Origin: CAWJKP01 sp963843465
GTDB lineage: Bacteria > Planctomycetota > Planctomycetia > Pirellulales > Thermoguttaceae
Assembly (NCBI GenBank): GCA_963843465.1
Contig: CAWJKP010000003.1
Coordinates: forward strand, 1,178,001-1,242,000
DNA length: 64,000 nucleotides
Reading direction: 5' to 3'
Each line of letters opens with the position of its first letter. Position 1 is the first letter of the stretch. Position numbers and translations under genes: made by a program. Below are positions 27,661 to 36,190 of the stretch, piece by piece. The notes beneath the pieces were generated by a model that worked only from the letters and a program-made list of their open reading frames with translations, made no database searches and had not been told where the DNA came from.

Positions 27661-28149
27661 TTACTCGCCGCGAAGCTCGCAGACGGCAAGCTGGCCGAAA
27701 CACTCGTCAACCTCGACGCGGACCAAGGCCGGCCGGACGCCCGTGCGGGCCTGGAGGTCGTCCAGGAGCCGCCGGCCGATGTAGCGGCCCAACAGCTCGG
27801 TCGTGGTGTTCGGGATGGGCAGCAGGAGGCAGTCGCCGCGGGGGAAAACCCAGCGGCGGTCGGCGAAGGTCACCCGCACCTCGCGGTCGTCCGGCTCGAC
27901 CCGAATCAAGGGATGGCCGGTGGGCAGCAGCATGTGGTGGTCCAACTCGTCGACGATTCTCTTGAGCGTGTCCCGCAGGGCGATGAAGTCGACCACGTAG
28001 TGGTTTTCGTCCAGCGGTCCGGCGACCTCCGCCGCCACGCGGTAGTTGTGGCCGTGGAGCCGCTCGCAGACGTCGCCGTCGAAGGTGATGAAATGGCCTG
28101 CGCTGAAGACCAGGTAGTCTTTGGCGATGCGGACGTGGTATTGTTCCAT
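27661..28149 (-). CDS. 6-pyruvoyl-tetrahydropterin synthase / QueD family protein
   Basis: The zinc site is formed by H19 (SAGHF) and H32/H34 (LHGHN), with the nucleophile C28 in VCERLHGHNY and the ELDHHMLLP motif later. These enzymes act on dihydroneopterin triphosphate in queuosine (QueD) or pterin synthesis. The length, about 162 residues, is above the 120 of E. coli QueD. ATG 28149 is preferred over the TTG at 28161. No other queuosine gene is nearby; the next gene on this strand upstream is a CitG-like protein, which suggests a pterin-cofactor setting rather than queuosine, but this is inference. Confidence 0.85.
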   Translation of the reverse strand: MEQYHVRIAKDYLVFSAGHFITFDGDVCERLHGHNYRVAAEVAGPLDENHYVVDFIALRDTLKRIVDELDHHMLLPTGHPLIRVEPDDREVRVTFADRRWVFPRGDCLLLPIPNTTTELLGRYIGRRLLDDLQARTGVRPALVRVEVDECFGQLAVCELRGE

Positions 28150-28222
28150 CGTAGTTTGCAAACCGGGGAAGCTATTGGATCAACGTAGGACCGTGGTAGC
28201 AGTTACTGTCAGGTTCCCGCAT

Positions 28223-28275
28223 GTACTCCTCACGCTCCGCGTGAGGGCCCGCGTCACGCGGAGCGTGACGAGTAC
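28223..28275. repeat. palindromic repeat family G, copy 1
   Basis: GTACTCCTCACGCTCCGCG..CGCGGAGCGTGACGAGTAC. It includes the last codons and the TGA stop of the CitG-like gene. Copy 2 is in-frame inside the MG2-like gene (43837-43888). Confidence 0.85.
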
Positions 28276-29123
28276 GGCAGCCGCCCGTCGCGCAGCGACG
28301 CAAACAGGCCGGCGGCGATCAGGTCGGCCGTCGTGCCCGGATTGCGGCGATTTCCGTCGCTGCGGAGCCAGAAGTCGAAGTCGGCCAGGGCGGCGTGATA
28401 ACTCTCCTCCCCCGGCGCCCCCGACTGCAAGACCGACTCCGCCCAGGTCGCAGACTGCCGGGCCACCTCCGGGCCGCACTTGCGGGCGATCAGACTGTCA
28501 GGGAAGCGGGCCATTAGACGCATCTGAAGATGGACGATCGCCTGGGGCAGCGGCAAACCGGCGGACAACTCCTCCAGCAACCAGGGCAGGACCACCTCCA
28601 GCACGCCGGCGAAGTCCTCCACGTATTGCCGGGCGACCAGGTCGCGCTCGGCGGACTGCCGCATGGCATCCAACAGGCTCGGCGGAGGAGGATCGAACAG
28701 GTCGTACCGCTCGGCGCGGCCCATGCCGCCGGGCTCGGCCAGGCGGATCGCCTGGTAAACGTCGCGGGCGTCGTCCGCGGCGAGTCCCGCCAGGACCTCC
28801 GCCACGCCGGCCGCCAGCGGCCGGCCTCGCGGTACCCTGGCCAGCGGGGCCAACAACAGGACCGTGCCCAGGTTGGTGTTCTTTCCTACGGCCGCGAGGG
28901 TCGCCTGCACGGCCTCCAAGACCACCGTTCCCAAGCTCGCCCCGCAGGCAGCCGCCTCCATCGCCGGGGCGATCAGGGCGGCGCTGGTGAGGAAGTCGTC
29001 GAAGGTGAGATCCTCAAAGTCCGCGCCCCGATGGACGTTGCCCGGCTTGGGCGCCGAGACCTCCCAGAGGCAGGCCAGGGTGGCGCACTGGCCGATGGAA
29101 AGCGGCGGGCGTGGATTAGTCAT
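28254..29123 (-). CDS. CitG/MdcB-like triphosphoribosyl-dephospho-CoA synthase family protein
   Basis: Family features are the N-terminal EVSAPKPGNVHRGADFEDLTFDDFL, KNTNLGTVLLLAPLA and the late NPGTTADLIAAGLF. Classical members join ATP and dephospho-CoA to make the prosthetic group of citrate or malonate lyase, but no lyase subunits occur here. Homologues in planctomycetes and methylotrophs are often found with C1/methanopterin genes, so a role in that pathway together with the PTPS neighbour is possible. The start is ATG 29123 or GTG 29132. The last seven residues and stop are encoded by a family G repeat, so the C-terminus has been altered. Confidence 0.82.
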   Translation of the reverse strand: MTNPRPPLSIGQCATLACLWEVSAPKPGNVHRGADFEDLTFDDFLTSAALIAPAMEAAACGASLGTVVLEAVQATLAAVGKNTNLGTVLLLAPLARVPRGRPLAAGVAEVLAGLAADDARDVYQAIRLAEPGGMGRAERYDLFDPPPPSLLDAMRQSAERDLVARQYVEDFAGVLEVVLPWLLEELSAGLPLPQAIVHLQMRLMARFPDSLIARKCGPEVARQSATWAESVLQSGAPGEESYHAALADFDFWLRSDGNRRNPGTTADLIAAGLFASLRDGRLPYSSRSA

Positions 29124-29153
29124 CGGGCGCACTTGAAGTCAACGGGAGAAATG

Positions 29154-29231
29154 CCACCGCCGAGACGCGGAGACGCCGAGGAAAGCAAACGCAATTCAAG
29201 ATTTCTCTGCGTCTCCGCGTCTCGGCGGTGA
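29154..29231. repeat. palindromic repeat family E, copy 1
   Basis: ACCGCCGAGACGCGGAGACG and the inverse CGTCTCCGCGTCTCGGCGGT around an AT-richer centre, immediately after the smc stop codon (minus-strand sense). Other copies are at 44521, 58867, 59101 and 62458. Confidence 0.85.
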
Positions 29232-29237
29232 ATCTTA

Positions 29238-32200
29238 TCACGCCGCTTCTTCTTCGCTCGGGGGCAAAGCGGGAGTTGAAACGGTGGGGCCGCTCTCGGC
29301 GAGGATCTCGCCGTTGTCGCTGACGTCCTCGAAGCGGACGGAAACCTGCTTGGAAACGCCCGACTCCTGCATGGTCACGCCGTACATCGTATCGGCGCAG
29401 GTCATGGTCTTCTTCGAGTGCGTGACGATCACGAACTGCGTCCAGGCGAGAAAGCCCTGGAGGACCGCGGTGAAACGGTCGATGTTGGCCTCGTCCAGCG
29501 CGGCGTCGACCTCGTCCAGCACGCAGAAAGGGCTGGGCCGGCTGCGGAAAATCGCCAACAGCAGCGCCACGCAGGTCAAGGTCTTCTCGCCGCCGCTTAA
29601 CAGCGAGATGCTCCGCGGCTCCTTGCCCGGCGGCCGGGCCACGATCTCGATGCCGCTCTCGAGGATGTCCGCCCCTTCCTCCAACACGATGTCCGCCTGG
29701 CCGCCGCCGAAGAGGTCGCGGAAGAGCGTGCGGAAATGGCCCTTGACCGCGTCCAGCATCTCGGCAAACAGCCGCCGGCTGTCGACGTTGATCTTGTCGA
29801 TGATCCGCGAGAGGGCATTCTTGGCGTCGGACAGGTCTTGGTATTGCGCGGCCAGCGTCTGGTGGCGCTCTTCGAGCTGCCGCAGCTCCTCCAAGGCCTC
29901 GAGGTTCACGTTGCCCAGTTGGTTGAGCTTCCGCCGCAGTTCGTCGATCTCCTGCTGCGCCTCGTCGCGGCGATGCTGCTCCTCCTCGGTCGGCTCGTGC
30001 TCCAGCTCGGAAAGCTCGATCGCGTAATCCTCGCGGAGGCGATCGGCCAGGGCGGCCCGGGCGTGGCGGACTTCATGGGCCGCCAGCTCCTTGGCGTGGA
30101 TCTTCTCATCCAGCTTGCGGACCTCGGTCCGCAGCTTCTGGGCGTCGTCGGACAATTGCAAGCGGAGCTCCTGGATCGCTTCCCGCCGGTTGATCGTCTC
30201 GACGGTCTCGGCGGCGAAACGCTCCTTGCAGAGGTAGAGCTCGGCCACCTCCGATTCCGCCTGCAAGATGCTGAACCGCGCCTGCTGGGCCCGCTGGTCG
30301 CATTGCGAAAGCCGCTGCCGGGTTTCGCTGATGGCGCGGAAACGTTCCTGCTGGCTCTCCTCGAACTGCTGCATGCGGGTCTGGAGGTTGCCCAGCCGCT
30401 CCTCGCTTTTGGCCAGCTCGACCTTGGTCTCGGTGGCCTCCCGGGCGCTGGCCTGGTACTGGGCGTCGAGTCGGTCGATCTGGCCGGCCAGTCCGGCAAG
30501 ACGCGATTCCATCTCGCCCAGACTGGCCTCGGCGGCCTGCTGCCGGGTGCGGGCGGCTTCCAGGTCCCGTCCGGCCGCTTCGTAGCGGGCGGCGGCCGAT
30601 TCCAGGTCCGATTGGATCGCCGTCCGCTGCCGGCCGAGCTGCGAGCGGCGTTCGGCGGCGGCCGTGATGCGATGGGAGTGACCGGCCAAGGATTCCGCGG
30701 CCTGGCGGTGGTCGTCGGCCAGCCGGGCGGCCCGCTCTTCCTCCTGGATCACCTGCTGTTGGAGCCGGCCGAGCGCGGAGTCGGAGTTTTGGATCTTCGC
30801 CTCCAGCTCGACCAACTGGCCCCGCAGGGCCCGCAGCTCGCTGCGGCGGGAGATCAGGCCGGTGGAGGCGTGACGCGGTCCGACCGACAGCGTGCCGTCA
30901 GCGGCCAGAAGCTCGCCGCTGAGCGTGACATAGTTCTGTGGCGGCTGGGTGGTGTCGGCCAGGGCCAGGGCCTGGGCCAGCGACTGCACGATCCAGGTCT
31001 GCCCCAGGAGCCGCCGGGCCAGGCCCGTGTATGCCGGCTCGGTCTGGACGAACTGGTCGGCCCGGCCCACAACGCCCGGCCGTCCTTGGAGACTGGCAGG
31101 CAGGGGCTCGGCGGCCGGCTCTCCGTCCAGCCAGACGAATCCCACCCGGCCCACAAAACGCCGGGAGTTCTCGCCCAGATAGTCCCACAAGTCCTTGGTC
31201 GGCGTAACCACCACGTGCTGGGCCTTCTCGCCGAGGGCCACCTCGATCAGCATCGCCGACTCAACGCCCACCTGGAACAGGTCGGCCACCAATCCGCAGG
31301 TCGACCGAAACGGGCCCGGGTCTTTTCCGCGGGCCTGGTTGAGCACTTCTTTGACGCCCGGGCTGAGCCCCTCGTGCCGCTTCTCCAACTCCTCCAGCAC
31401 GGAGATCCGCTCGGAAAGCCCGCTGCGGCGCTGCTGGTGTTGGGTCAGCTCGGCCTGCCGTTGGGCCTGTTGCCGGCGCAGCTCGCCCAGGCGGGTCAGG
31501 GCGGAGGCATGCTCCTGCTGCCGCCGATCGACCTCGGCCGACAGCTCTTCCCGCTGCCGCTGGAGCTCGACCAGTTGGCCCTCGACGACCGCCAATTGCC
31601 CATCCAACTCGTCGAGCTTCTGGCGGTTGCGATCGCGGGCTGCCAGGGCCGCCGCCGCCTGGCTTTCCCAACGGCTGATCTCGCTGGCCAGCGAGGCGAC
31701 CGCGCGCATCTGCTCCAGGTGGCTTGCGCGGCTTTGCTGGTTTTCGCCGCGAAGCTGATCGAGCCGGGCGATCAGCTCGGTCATGCCGCGCTCGCTTTCG
31801 GCCAGCGTGCGGGCGATCTGGCGATGCCGGTCGATCGCCGCCTGGACCGCGTCGCCTGTCTCGTGGAGCTGTTGCGCCAGGTCGCCGGCGCGGACGCTCA
31901 TCGCCGCCAGTTGTTGGCGATGCCGGGCAATCTCCTCCTCCAGGTCGCGGCCGTGAGACCGCTGGTGCTCGATGGTCGATTCTGCAGCGGTGATCCGTTG
32001 GCGGTTGGCGGCCAGGCGGGCTTCGGACTGCCGGATGGCCTCGTTGAGCTGGCCCAGTTGGGTCTCGGCCACGAGCCACCGGGCCTCCAACGATTCGGCC
32101 TCGGCGATCGCCGCGTCCCGCTGGTCCGTGAGGTTGCGGGTCTCGCCCTCCAGGCCGGCAAGCTGCCCGCTCAGCCGCTGCCAGTCGACCAGGCCCACCT

Positions 32201-32879
32201 GGGTGCGAAGCTCCTGCAGACGGTCGCTGTATTCCTTGTACCGCCGCGCCTTGCCGGCCTGCTGCCGCACGCTCCGCAGCCGGCTTTCGACCTCTTCGAC
32301 AATGTCCGACAGCCGCAGCAGGTTTTGCTCGACCCGCTCCAGTCGCCGCAGGGCCTCGATCTTCTTGGCCTTGAAACGGCTGATGCCGGCCGCTTCCTCG
32401 AAGATCATGCGCCGATCCTGGGAGGACGACTGGAGCAGGACGTCGACCTTCCCTTGCTCGATGACGCTGTAGGCTTGCGTGCCCAGGCCGGTGCCCGCCA
32501 AGAGGTCGCGGATGTCGCGCAAGCGGCACGGCTGCCGGTTGATAAGGTACTCCCCCTCCCCGCTGCGGTAGACGCGGCGGGTGATGTGGACTTCGGGGGT
32601 GTCGATAGCCAGCCGGCCGCCGGCATTATCGACCGTCAGGGTGATCTCGGCCGAGTTCATCGCCCGCCGTGCGCCCGAGCCGTTGAAGATGACGTCGGCC
32701 ATCTCCTTGCCCCGCAGGCTCTTGACGCTTTGCTCGCCGAGCACCCACTTGATGGCGTCGACGATGTTCGACTTGCCGGAGCCGTTAGGGCCGACGACTA
32801 CCGTAATTCCGGGGGGGAACTCGAATCGCGTGCGGTCCGCAAAACTCTTGAAACCGACGAGTTCGAGGGCCTTGAGCAT
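29238..32879 (-). CDS. smc: chromosome segregation ATPase SMC
   Basis: A complete 1213-residue SMC: N-terminal ABC half with Walker A GPNGSGKSN (residues 30-38), a first coiled coil (about 170-510), a hinge (about 520-660, including GLVADLFQVGVESAMLIEVALG), a second coiled coil, and the C-terminal half with LSGGEKTL at 1094 and Walker B FCVLDEVDAALDEAN. SMC dimers with ScpAB organise and separate the chromosome. The Q-loop region reads GTGLGTQAYSVIEQG. scpA and scpB are not in the window. The large open frame on the opposite strand (29736-32927) is an antisense shadow. Confidence 0.97.
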   Translation of the reverse strand: MLKALELVGFKSFADRTRFEFPPGITVVVGPNGSGKSNIVDAIKWVLGEQSVKSLRGKEMADVIFNGSGARRAMNSAEITLTVDNAGGRLAIDTPEVHITRRVYRSGEGEYLINRQPCRLRDIRDLLAGTGLGTQAYSVIEQGKVDVLLQSSSQDRRMIFEEAAGISRFKAKKIEALRRLERVEQNLLRLSDIVEEVESRLRSVRQQAGKARRYKEYSDRLQELRTQVGLVDWQRLSGQLAGLEGETRNLTDQRDAAIAEAESLEARWLVAETQLGQLNEAIRQSEARLAANRQRITAAESTIEHQRSHGRDLEEEIARHRQQLAAMSVRAGDLAQQLHETGDAVQAAIDRHRQIARTLAESERGMTELIARLDQLRGENQQSRASHLEQMRAVASLASEISRWESQAAAALAARDRNRQKLDELDGQLAVVEGQLVELQRQREELSAEVDRRQQEHASALTRLGELRRQQAQRQAELTQHQQRRSGLSERISVLEELEKRHEGLSPGVKEVLNQARGKDPGPFRSTCGLVADLFQVGVESAMLIEVALGEKAQHVVVTPTKDLWDYLGENSRRFVGRVGFVWLDGEPAAEPLPASLQGRPGVVGRADQFVQTEPAYTGLARRLLGQTWIVQSLAQALALADTTQPPQNYVTLSGELLAADGTLSVGPRHASTGLISRRSELRALRGQLVELEAKIQNSDSALGRLQQQVIQEEERAARLADDHRQAAESLAGHSHRITAAAERRSQLGRQRTAIQSDLESAAARYEAAGRDLEAARTRQQAAEASLGEMESRLAGLAGQIDRLDAQYQASAREATETKVELAKSEERLGNLQTRMQQFEESQQERFRAISETRQRLSQCDQRAQQARFSILQAESEVAELYLCKERFAAETVETINRREAIQELRLQLSDDAQKLRTEVRKLDEKIHAKELAAHEVRHARAALADRLREDYAIELSELEHEPTEEEQHRRDEAQQEIDELRRKLNQLGNVNLEALEELRQLEERHQTLAAQYQDLSDAKNALSRIIDKINVDSRRLFAEMLDAVKGHFRTLFRDLFGGGQADIVLEEGADILESGIEIVARPPGKEPRSISLLSGGEKTLTCVALLLAIFRSRPSPFCVLDEVDAALDEANIDRFTAVLQGFLAWTQFVIVTHSKKTMTCADTMYGVTMQESGVSKQVSVRFEDVSDNGEILAESGPTVSTPALPPSEEEAA

Positions 32880-32933
32880 GGACGGTTAGATCGGCGCAAA
32901 AACAAGTTGACCGAGTTTCGTCTGTAGGCAGCG

Positions 32934-33010
32934 CCCTCCGTGGCGTTCCGAGGCGAACGCCGGGAACCGCTTCTCCCGACTGCCGGAACGCCACGGAGGG
33001 CGTTCCCTAC
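32934..33010. repeat. GTAG-bounded palindromic repeat family P
   Basis: GTAGGCAGCGCCCTCCGTGG..CCACGGAGGGCGTTCCCTAC, between the FlgI-like gene and smc. Confidence 0.83.
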
Positions 33011-33014
33011 AGGA

Positions 33015-34880
33015 TCATGTGCCCGGCAATTCGGCCAGCTTATTGCCCGTAGGCACTGAATCCGGGGTGGGCCGTCCCCATATTCTATCAAAGAAGTCCA
33101 TGATCGGATGGCCCTTCTCGCTGGAATCCCCTTCGGCGGAGGCGGTTTTCTTGTCAGCGTCGGTAGAATCGCCGTTATCGGTAGCCATCGTCCCATCCTC
33201 CCTGGGGAGGGTCCGGGCGTGTTCCTGGGCCTCGTCCGTGGCACCCTCCGACCTGCCGCCGTTGCGGGTATAGCTCCGTCCGGCCTCGGGAATCGCATCG
33301 ACCTCGAACCGGCCGGCCAGGCAGCCGCGAGCCTTGGCCTCCTGAAGGGCCTGGACCACGTCCGGATAGGTGCCGCCGAGGGCCACGATGGCGCGGATCA
33401 CGTCGTCGACCCGGGTGGAGACGAACCGCTTCTGGTCGGGCTCGTGAACGGCGAAACGGCTGACGATGATCTCGCCCGGCTTGTTGCCGGTGACCATGAT
33501 CTGGTTGCCCGCCTCGACCGCCAGCGGCGTACTGAGCTGCTGGTTCGCCCCGAAGAGCACGATCTCCGGCCGCTTGCTCTTGGTGACGTGGATCATCGGC
33601 GGGCCGGAGGTATCCAGCACGTGGTAGCCGAACTGCCCGCCGAGGTTCTCGCCCATCACCAGCGAGTCGTTGTGGTTCATCGTCCAGAGGGCGCGAAACG
33701 CGCCGTAGCGGGTCTCGGCACTGGGAACGTTGAGCAGCTCCCGCAGGTTCTCGCTGGCCGAGACGTCGTTCATCTCCGCCAGCGCGGCCAGCGCGAAGAC
33801 GCGGAAGGCCGGCTGTTGCTTGGCGATCCGCGCCAAGACGTCGGCCTCGCCGGTCTCGTCGAGGTAGGCCAGCGACTCGGCGGCGTAGAAGCGGACTTCC
33901 GGGTCGCCCGCCTTAAGGGCCTTCCGCAGGGTATCCGCTCCCTGCTTGCCGATGGCTTCCAGCTCCAAAGCGGCCTGGGCGGAAGTCTGCGGATCGAACA
34001 ACTGCTTTTCGAGCTTGGCGACCCGCTCGGTCTGCTCCGCTTCCGATTCCCTCAGCGGCAGGGCCCGGACGACTTGCACGTAACGGTCGATGTTGTCCTT
34101 GTAGCGGGGATGGACCTTGAGCTCGACGAACTGGTCGGTCTTGGCCTTGGCCATGCCGGTCTTGATGCCCTTGGTGAAAGTGACGAAGCGGCGGTTGACG
34201 GCCGTTTCCACGCGGGAGGCGTTGCGGATCGATTGCTTATCGGGCTTGAGCACCACGGCCAGGTTCCGCGATTGCTTGCAAAGGCCGCCGCCCAGCACGA
34301 GCCCGCGGCAGAGCTCCACCCGATCGGTCTTCTCCTTGGCCGAAGGATCGACCAACAGCGGGCCCTGCGCCTCGCCGAGGACTTTGCCGCTGTGAAGGCG
34401 GTTGTCGCTCATCACCTGCAGCTCTTGCAGGTCGACCGGCATCAGCCAGCCGCCCCGCAAGCTGGTCGTGTCGCTCTGGGACGGGACGCGGACTTCGAGA
34501 TCGAAATGGTCGCCCTTCTGGATCCCCGGCCGCAACACGCCGCGGACCAATACCATCGAAGTATTGCCCGATGCCAAGAGCGCGTTCGGCGAAGCGACTG
34601 CCTGCTTCTGCATCTGGCCCATGAGCGCCTGTCGCTGCGGTCCCGGCCGAGCATCGCTGCCCGTGCCCCGCAGCCCGGTGACCAGGCCGACCGCCTCGAC
34701 CTTCACGGGATAGAGCCCATAGGGCACCGCCAGGTCGCCGATCAAGTAGTCCTTCTTTTGGGCCTCAACCTTCTTGTCGTCGGCGTTTTGCCAGGGGAGA
34801 CAACTGCCGATGCCGCTCCAGGTGGAACAGCCGCCGCAGAACCAAAGACCACACAACAGGAGTATCTGCGGGGACTTCAT
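33015..34880 (-). CDS. FlgI-like P-ring protein with an inserted HEAT segment
   Basis: A lipoprotein-like N-terminus (LLLCGLWFCGGC) leads into the FlgI fold (VEAVGLVTGLRGTGSDARPG, NTSMVLVRGVLRPGIQKGDHFDLEVRVP, TTSLRGGWLMPVDLQ). In the middle, about residues 285-400, lies a HEAT-repeat stretch (AALELEAIGKQGADTLRKALKAGDPEVRFYAAESLAYLD) absent from classical FlgI. The FlgI part resumes with RFVSTRVDDVIRAIVALGGTYPDVVQALQEAK. FlgI forms the periplasmic P ring around the flagellar rod; this planctomycete version, at 621 residues, is almost twice the usual length. The C-terminal 80 residues are polar and low-complexity. No other rod or ring gene is nearby. Confidence 0.8.
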   Translation of the reverse strand: MKSPQILLLCGLWFCGGCSTWSGIGSCLPWQNADDKKVEAQKKDYLIGDLAVPYGLYPVKVEAVGLVTGLRGTGSDARPGPQRQALMGQMQKQAVASPNALLASGNTSMVLVRGVLRPGIQKGDHFDLEVRVPSQSDTTSLRGGWLMPVDLQELQVMSDNRLHSGKVLGEAQGPLLVDPSAKEKTDRVELCRGLVLGGGLCKQSRNLAVVLKPDKQSIRNASRVETAVNRRFVTFTKGIKTGMAKAKTDQFVELKVHPRYKDNIDRYVQVVRALPLRESEAEQTERVAKLEKQLFDPQTSAQAALELEAIGKQGADTLRKALKAGDPEVRFYAAESLAYLDETGEADVLARIAKQQPAFRVFALAALAEMNDVSASENLRELLNVPSAETRYGAFRALWTMNHNDSLVMGENLGGQFGYHVLDTSGPPMIHVTKSKRPEIVLFGANQQLSTPLAVEAGNQIMVTGNKPGEIIVSRFAVHEPDQKRFVSTRVDDVIRAIVALGGTYPDVVQALQEAKARGCLAGRFEVDAIPEAGRSYTRNGGRSEGATDEAQEHARTLPREDGTMATDNGDSTDADKKTASAEGDSSEKGHPIMDFFDRIWGRPTPDSVPTGNKLAELPGT

Positions 34881-34930
34881 TTTCCCGTGCTCCTCACGCT
34901 GTCTTGACGCCGGGATTATTCATGGTCGGA

Positions 34931-35078
34931 CACTAGCCCGACGCGCAAGCGAGGGTTCTCGAACAGGTTACCCTCGCTCGCGCGTCGGGCTAGTGTGCCA
35001 GTGGGTCGAGCGCAGCGAGCCCCACCGAAAGCATTCGCCTGAGAAATGGTGGGGCTCGCTGCGCTCGACCCACCCTAC
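34931..35078. repeat. repeat families F and B side by side
   Basis: Family F at 34931-34995 (CACTAGCCCGACGCGCAAGC..GCGCGTCGGGCTAGTG) is followed by family B at 35001-35078 (GGGTCGAGCGCAGCGAGCC..GGCTCGCTGCGCTCGACCC, ending CCTAC). Confidence 0.85.
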
Positions 35079-35129
35079 ACGAAGAAAAGGTGTTCGAGCC
35101 GCGGACGATAGCGATTTCCACCTTGGCAG

Positions 35130-35390
35130 TCAAGGTGGATCATAACCCCCGGGCCGCCAAGGGTTGCAGCGGATGATCCGCCAGACGCCGCGGATCGCCC
35201 CGCGGATCGCCCCGTGCTTCTTCACCGACTCGATGAAGTAGGTGCTGCACGTCGGCGTGTAACGGCAATTCCGCCCCAACAGGGGGCTGAGAAAGAACCC
35301 GTAGAGCCGCACCCCAACGATCAGCAACCACGCCGGCAGACGGGATAAAGGGGTCGGGAGTCGTTGTTTGCCATCAATTTGATTCGTCAT
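35130..35390 (-). CDS. yidD: membrane protein insertion efficiency factor YidD
   Basis: An 86-residue protein with an amphipathic N-terminal helix and the family signature GRNCRYTPTCSTYFIESVKKHG ... WRIIRCNPWRPGGYDP. YidD helps the YidC insertase place inner-membrane proteins. The ATG at 35390 has an AAGGGGA box upstream and lies inside the end of the preceding gene. The order rnpA, small membrane gene, yidD is the conserved rpmH-rnpA-yidD-yidC neighbourhood with rpmH and yidC missing. Confidence 0.93.
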   Translation of the reverse strand: MTNQIDGKQRLPTPLSRLPAWLLIVGVRLYGFFLSPLLGRNCRYTPTCSTYFIESVKKHGAIRGAIRGVWRIIRCNPWRPGGYDPP

Positions 35391-35604
35391 TCTCGTCCCC
35401 TTCGTCAGCCACTTGCCATTCCACAAGGGCACCGACACCCGCACACAACAGAACCCAAAGCGGCAATGTAATTTGCCATGCCTCGCGCCAAGCGGGCTTG
35501 AAGGCAAGGAAAAACAAAGCCGCTCCGATCCCTCCCCACATCATGGACCAGAGCAAAACACTTCGTGGCGTTGCCTTGGGATTGGTCTTGTCGAGCAGGC
35601 CCAT
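35374..35604 (-). CDS. small membrane protein between rnpA and yidD
   Basis: Starting at ATG 35604 (MGLLDKTNPKATPRSVLLWSMMWG) it has two TM helices (about 18-38 and 48-66) and an acidic tail (ADEGDENDESN). It overlaps yidD by 17 bases and lies within the extended end of rnpA, so all three are co-transcribed. Function unknown. The longer open frame upstream is a family F repeat. Confidence 0.7.
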   Translation of the reverse strand: MGLLDKTNPKATPRSVLLWSMMWGGIGAALFFLAFKPAWREAWQITLPLWVLLCAGVGALVEWQVADEGDENDESN

Positions 35605-36176
35605 GTCGGCTGCCTGTCTTCGAGGATGATTTGCGCGGTAGCGCGTGCGGGAGAAAATGACACTCGCCCGAAGCGCGAGCGAGGGCCGCAACGTGGCCCC
35701 TCGCTTGCGCTTCGGGCTAGTGTGGATCGTCGCATTTCAAGCCGCGTGCAGTATAACGCATAGACGAAACGGTGTAGTTCACTCCGCCTTATTGCGCGCA
35801 GCCGGCGGGCAATCCGGTGGGCAAGGTCGGCCAGTGAGTTCTGAATCTGGCATAGTTCAGGTTTGTCCGTCTTCCGGGGGATGACTACTAAGTCAAGACC
35901 CTCGGGCAGGCGTGAGCGACTCGTGCGGAAGGCCTCGCGGATCAAACGCTTCCAACGATTGCGCAGCGCAGCGCCGCCCACCTTCCGCGAAACCGACAAT
36001 CCCAGCCGGCAGTGCGGCAGCCCGTTGGCCGCCCCAAAGACCAGCAGGTTGCCATCCGAGGCCGACACGTGTTGGCGGTACGCTCGTTGGAAGTCCGCCT
36101 GCCGACGTAAGCGGTGGGCGGCGGGGAAACGGCAGTTTTGGATTTCAGATTTCAGATTCCAGATCTTAGATTTCAA
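35541..36176 (-). CDS. rnpA: ribonuclease P protein component with a repeat-derived tail
   Basis: RnpA assists the RNase P RNA in 5' maturation of tRNA. The core is LRRQADFQRAYRQHVSASDGNLLVFGA..GLSVSRKVGGAALRNRWKRLIREAFR, the RNR motif region that contacts RNA. The core ends near residue 150 (YALYCTRLEMRR); from there the frame runs into a family F palindrome (STLARSASEGPRCG), adding about 60 residues and overlapping the next gene by 64 bases. The TTG start at 36176 lies in another repeat (TTTCAGATTCCAGATC units), so the true N-terminus is uncertain. rpmH is not found upstream; a DnaJ-type gene is there instead. Confidence 0.85.
   Translation of the reverse strand: MKSKIWNLKSEIQNCRFPAAHRLRRQADFQRAYRQHVSASDGNLLVFGAANGLPHCRLGLSVSRKVGGAALRNRWKRLIREAFRTSRSRLPEGLDLVVIPRKTDKPELCQIQNSLADLAHRIARRLRAIRRSELHRFVYALYCTRLEMRRSTLARSASEGPRCGPRSRFGRVSFSPARATAQIILEDRQPTWACSTRPIPRQRHEVFCSGP
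35661..35722. repeat. family F palindrome in the 3' end of rnpA
   Basis: CACTCGCCCGAAGCGCGAGC..GCTTGCGCTTCGGGCTAGTG, read in-frame as the rnpA tail. Confidence 0.85.
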
Positions 36177-36190
36177 ATCTTGGATTCCAG

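Noticed and set aside
29736..32927. 1,063-codon open frame on the plus strand
   Set aside because: It is antisense to smc, whose motifs are complete; long antisense frames are expected in GC-rich coding DNA.
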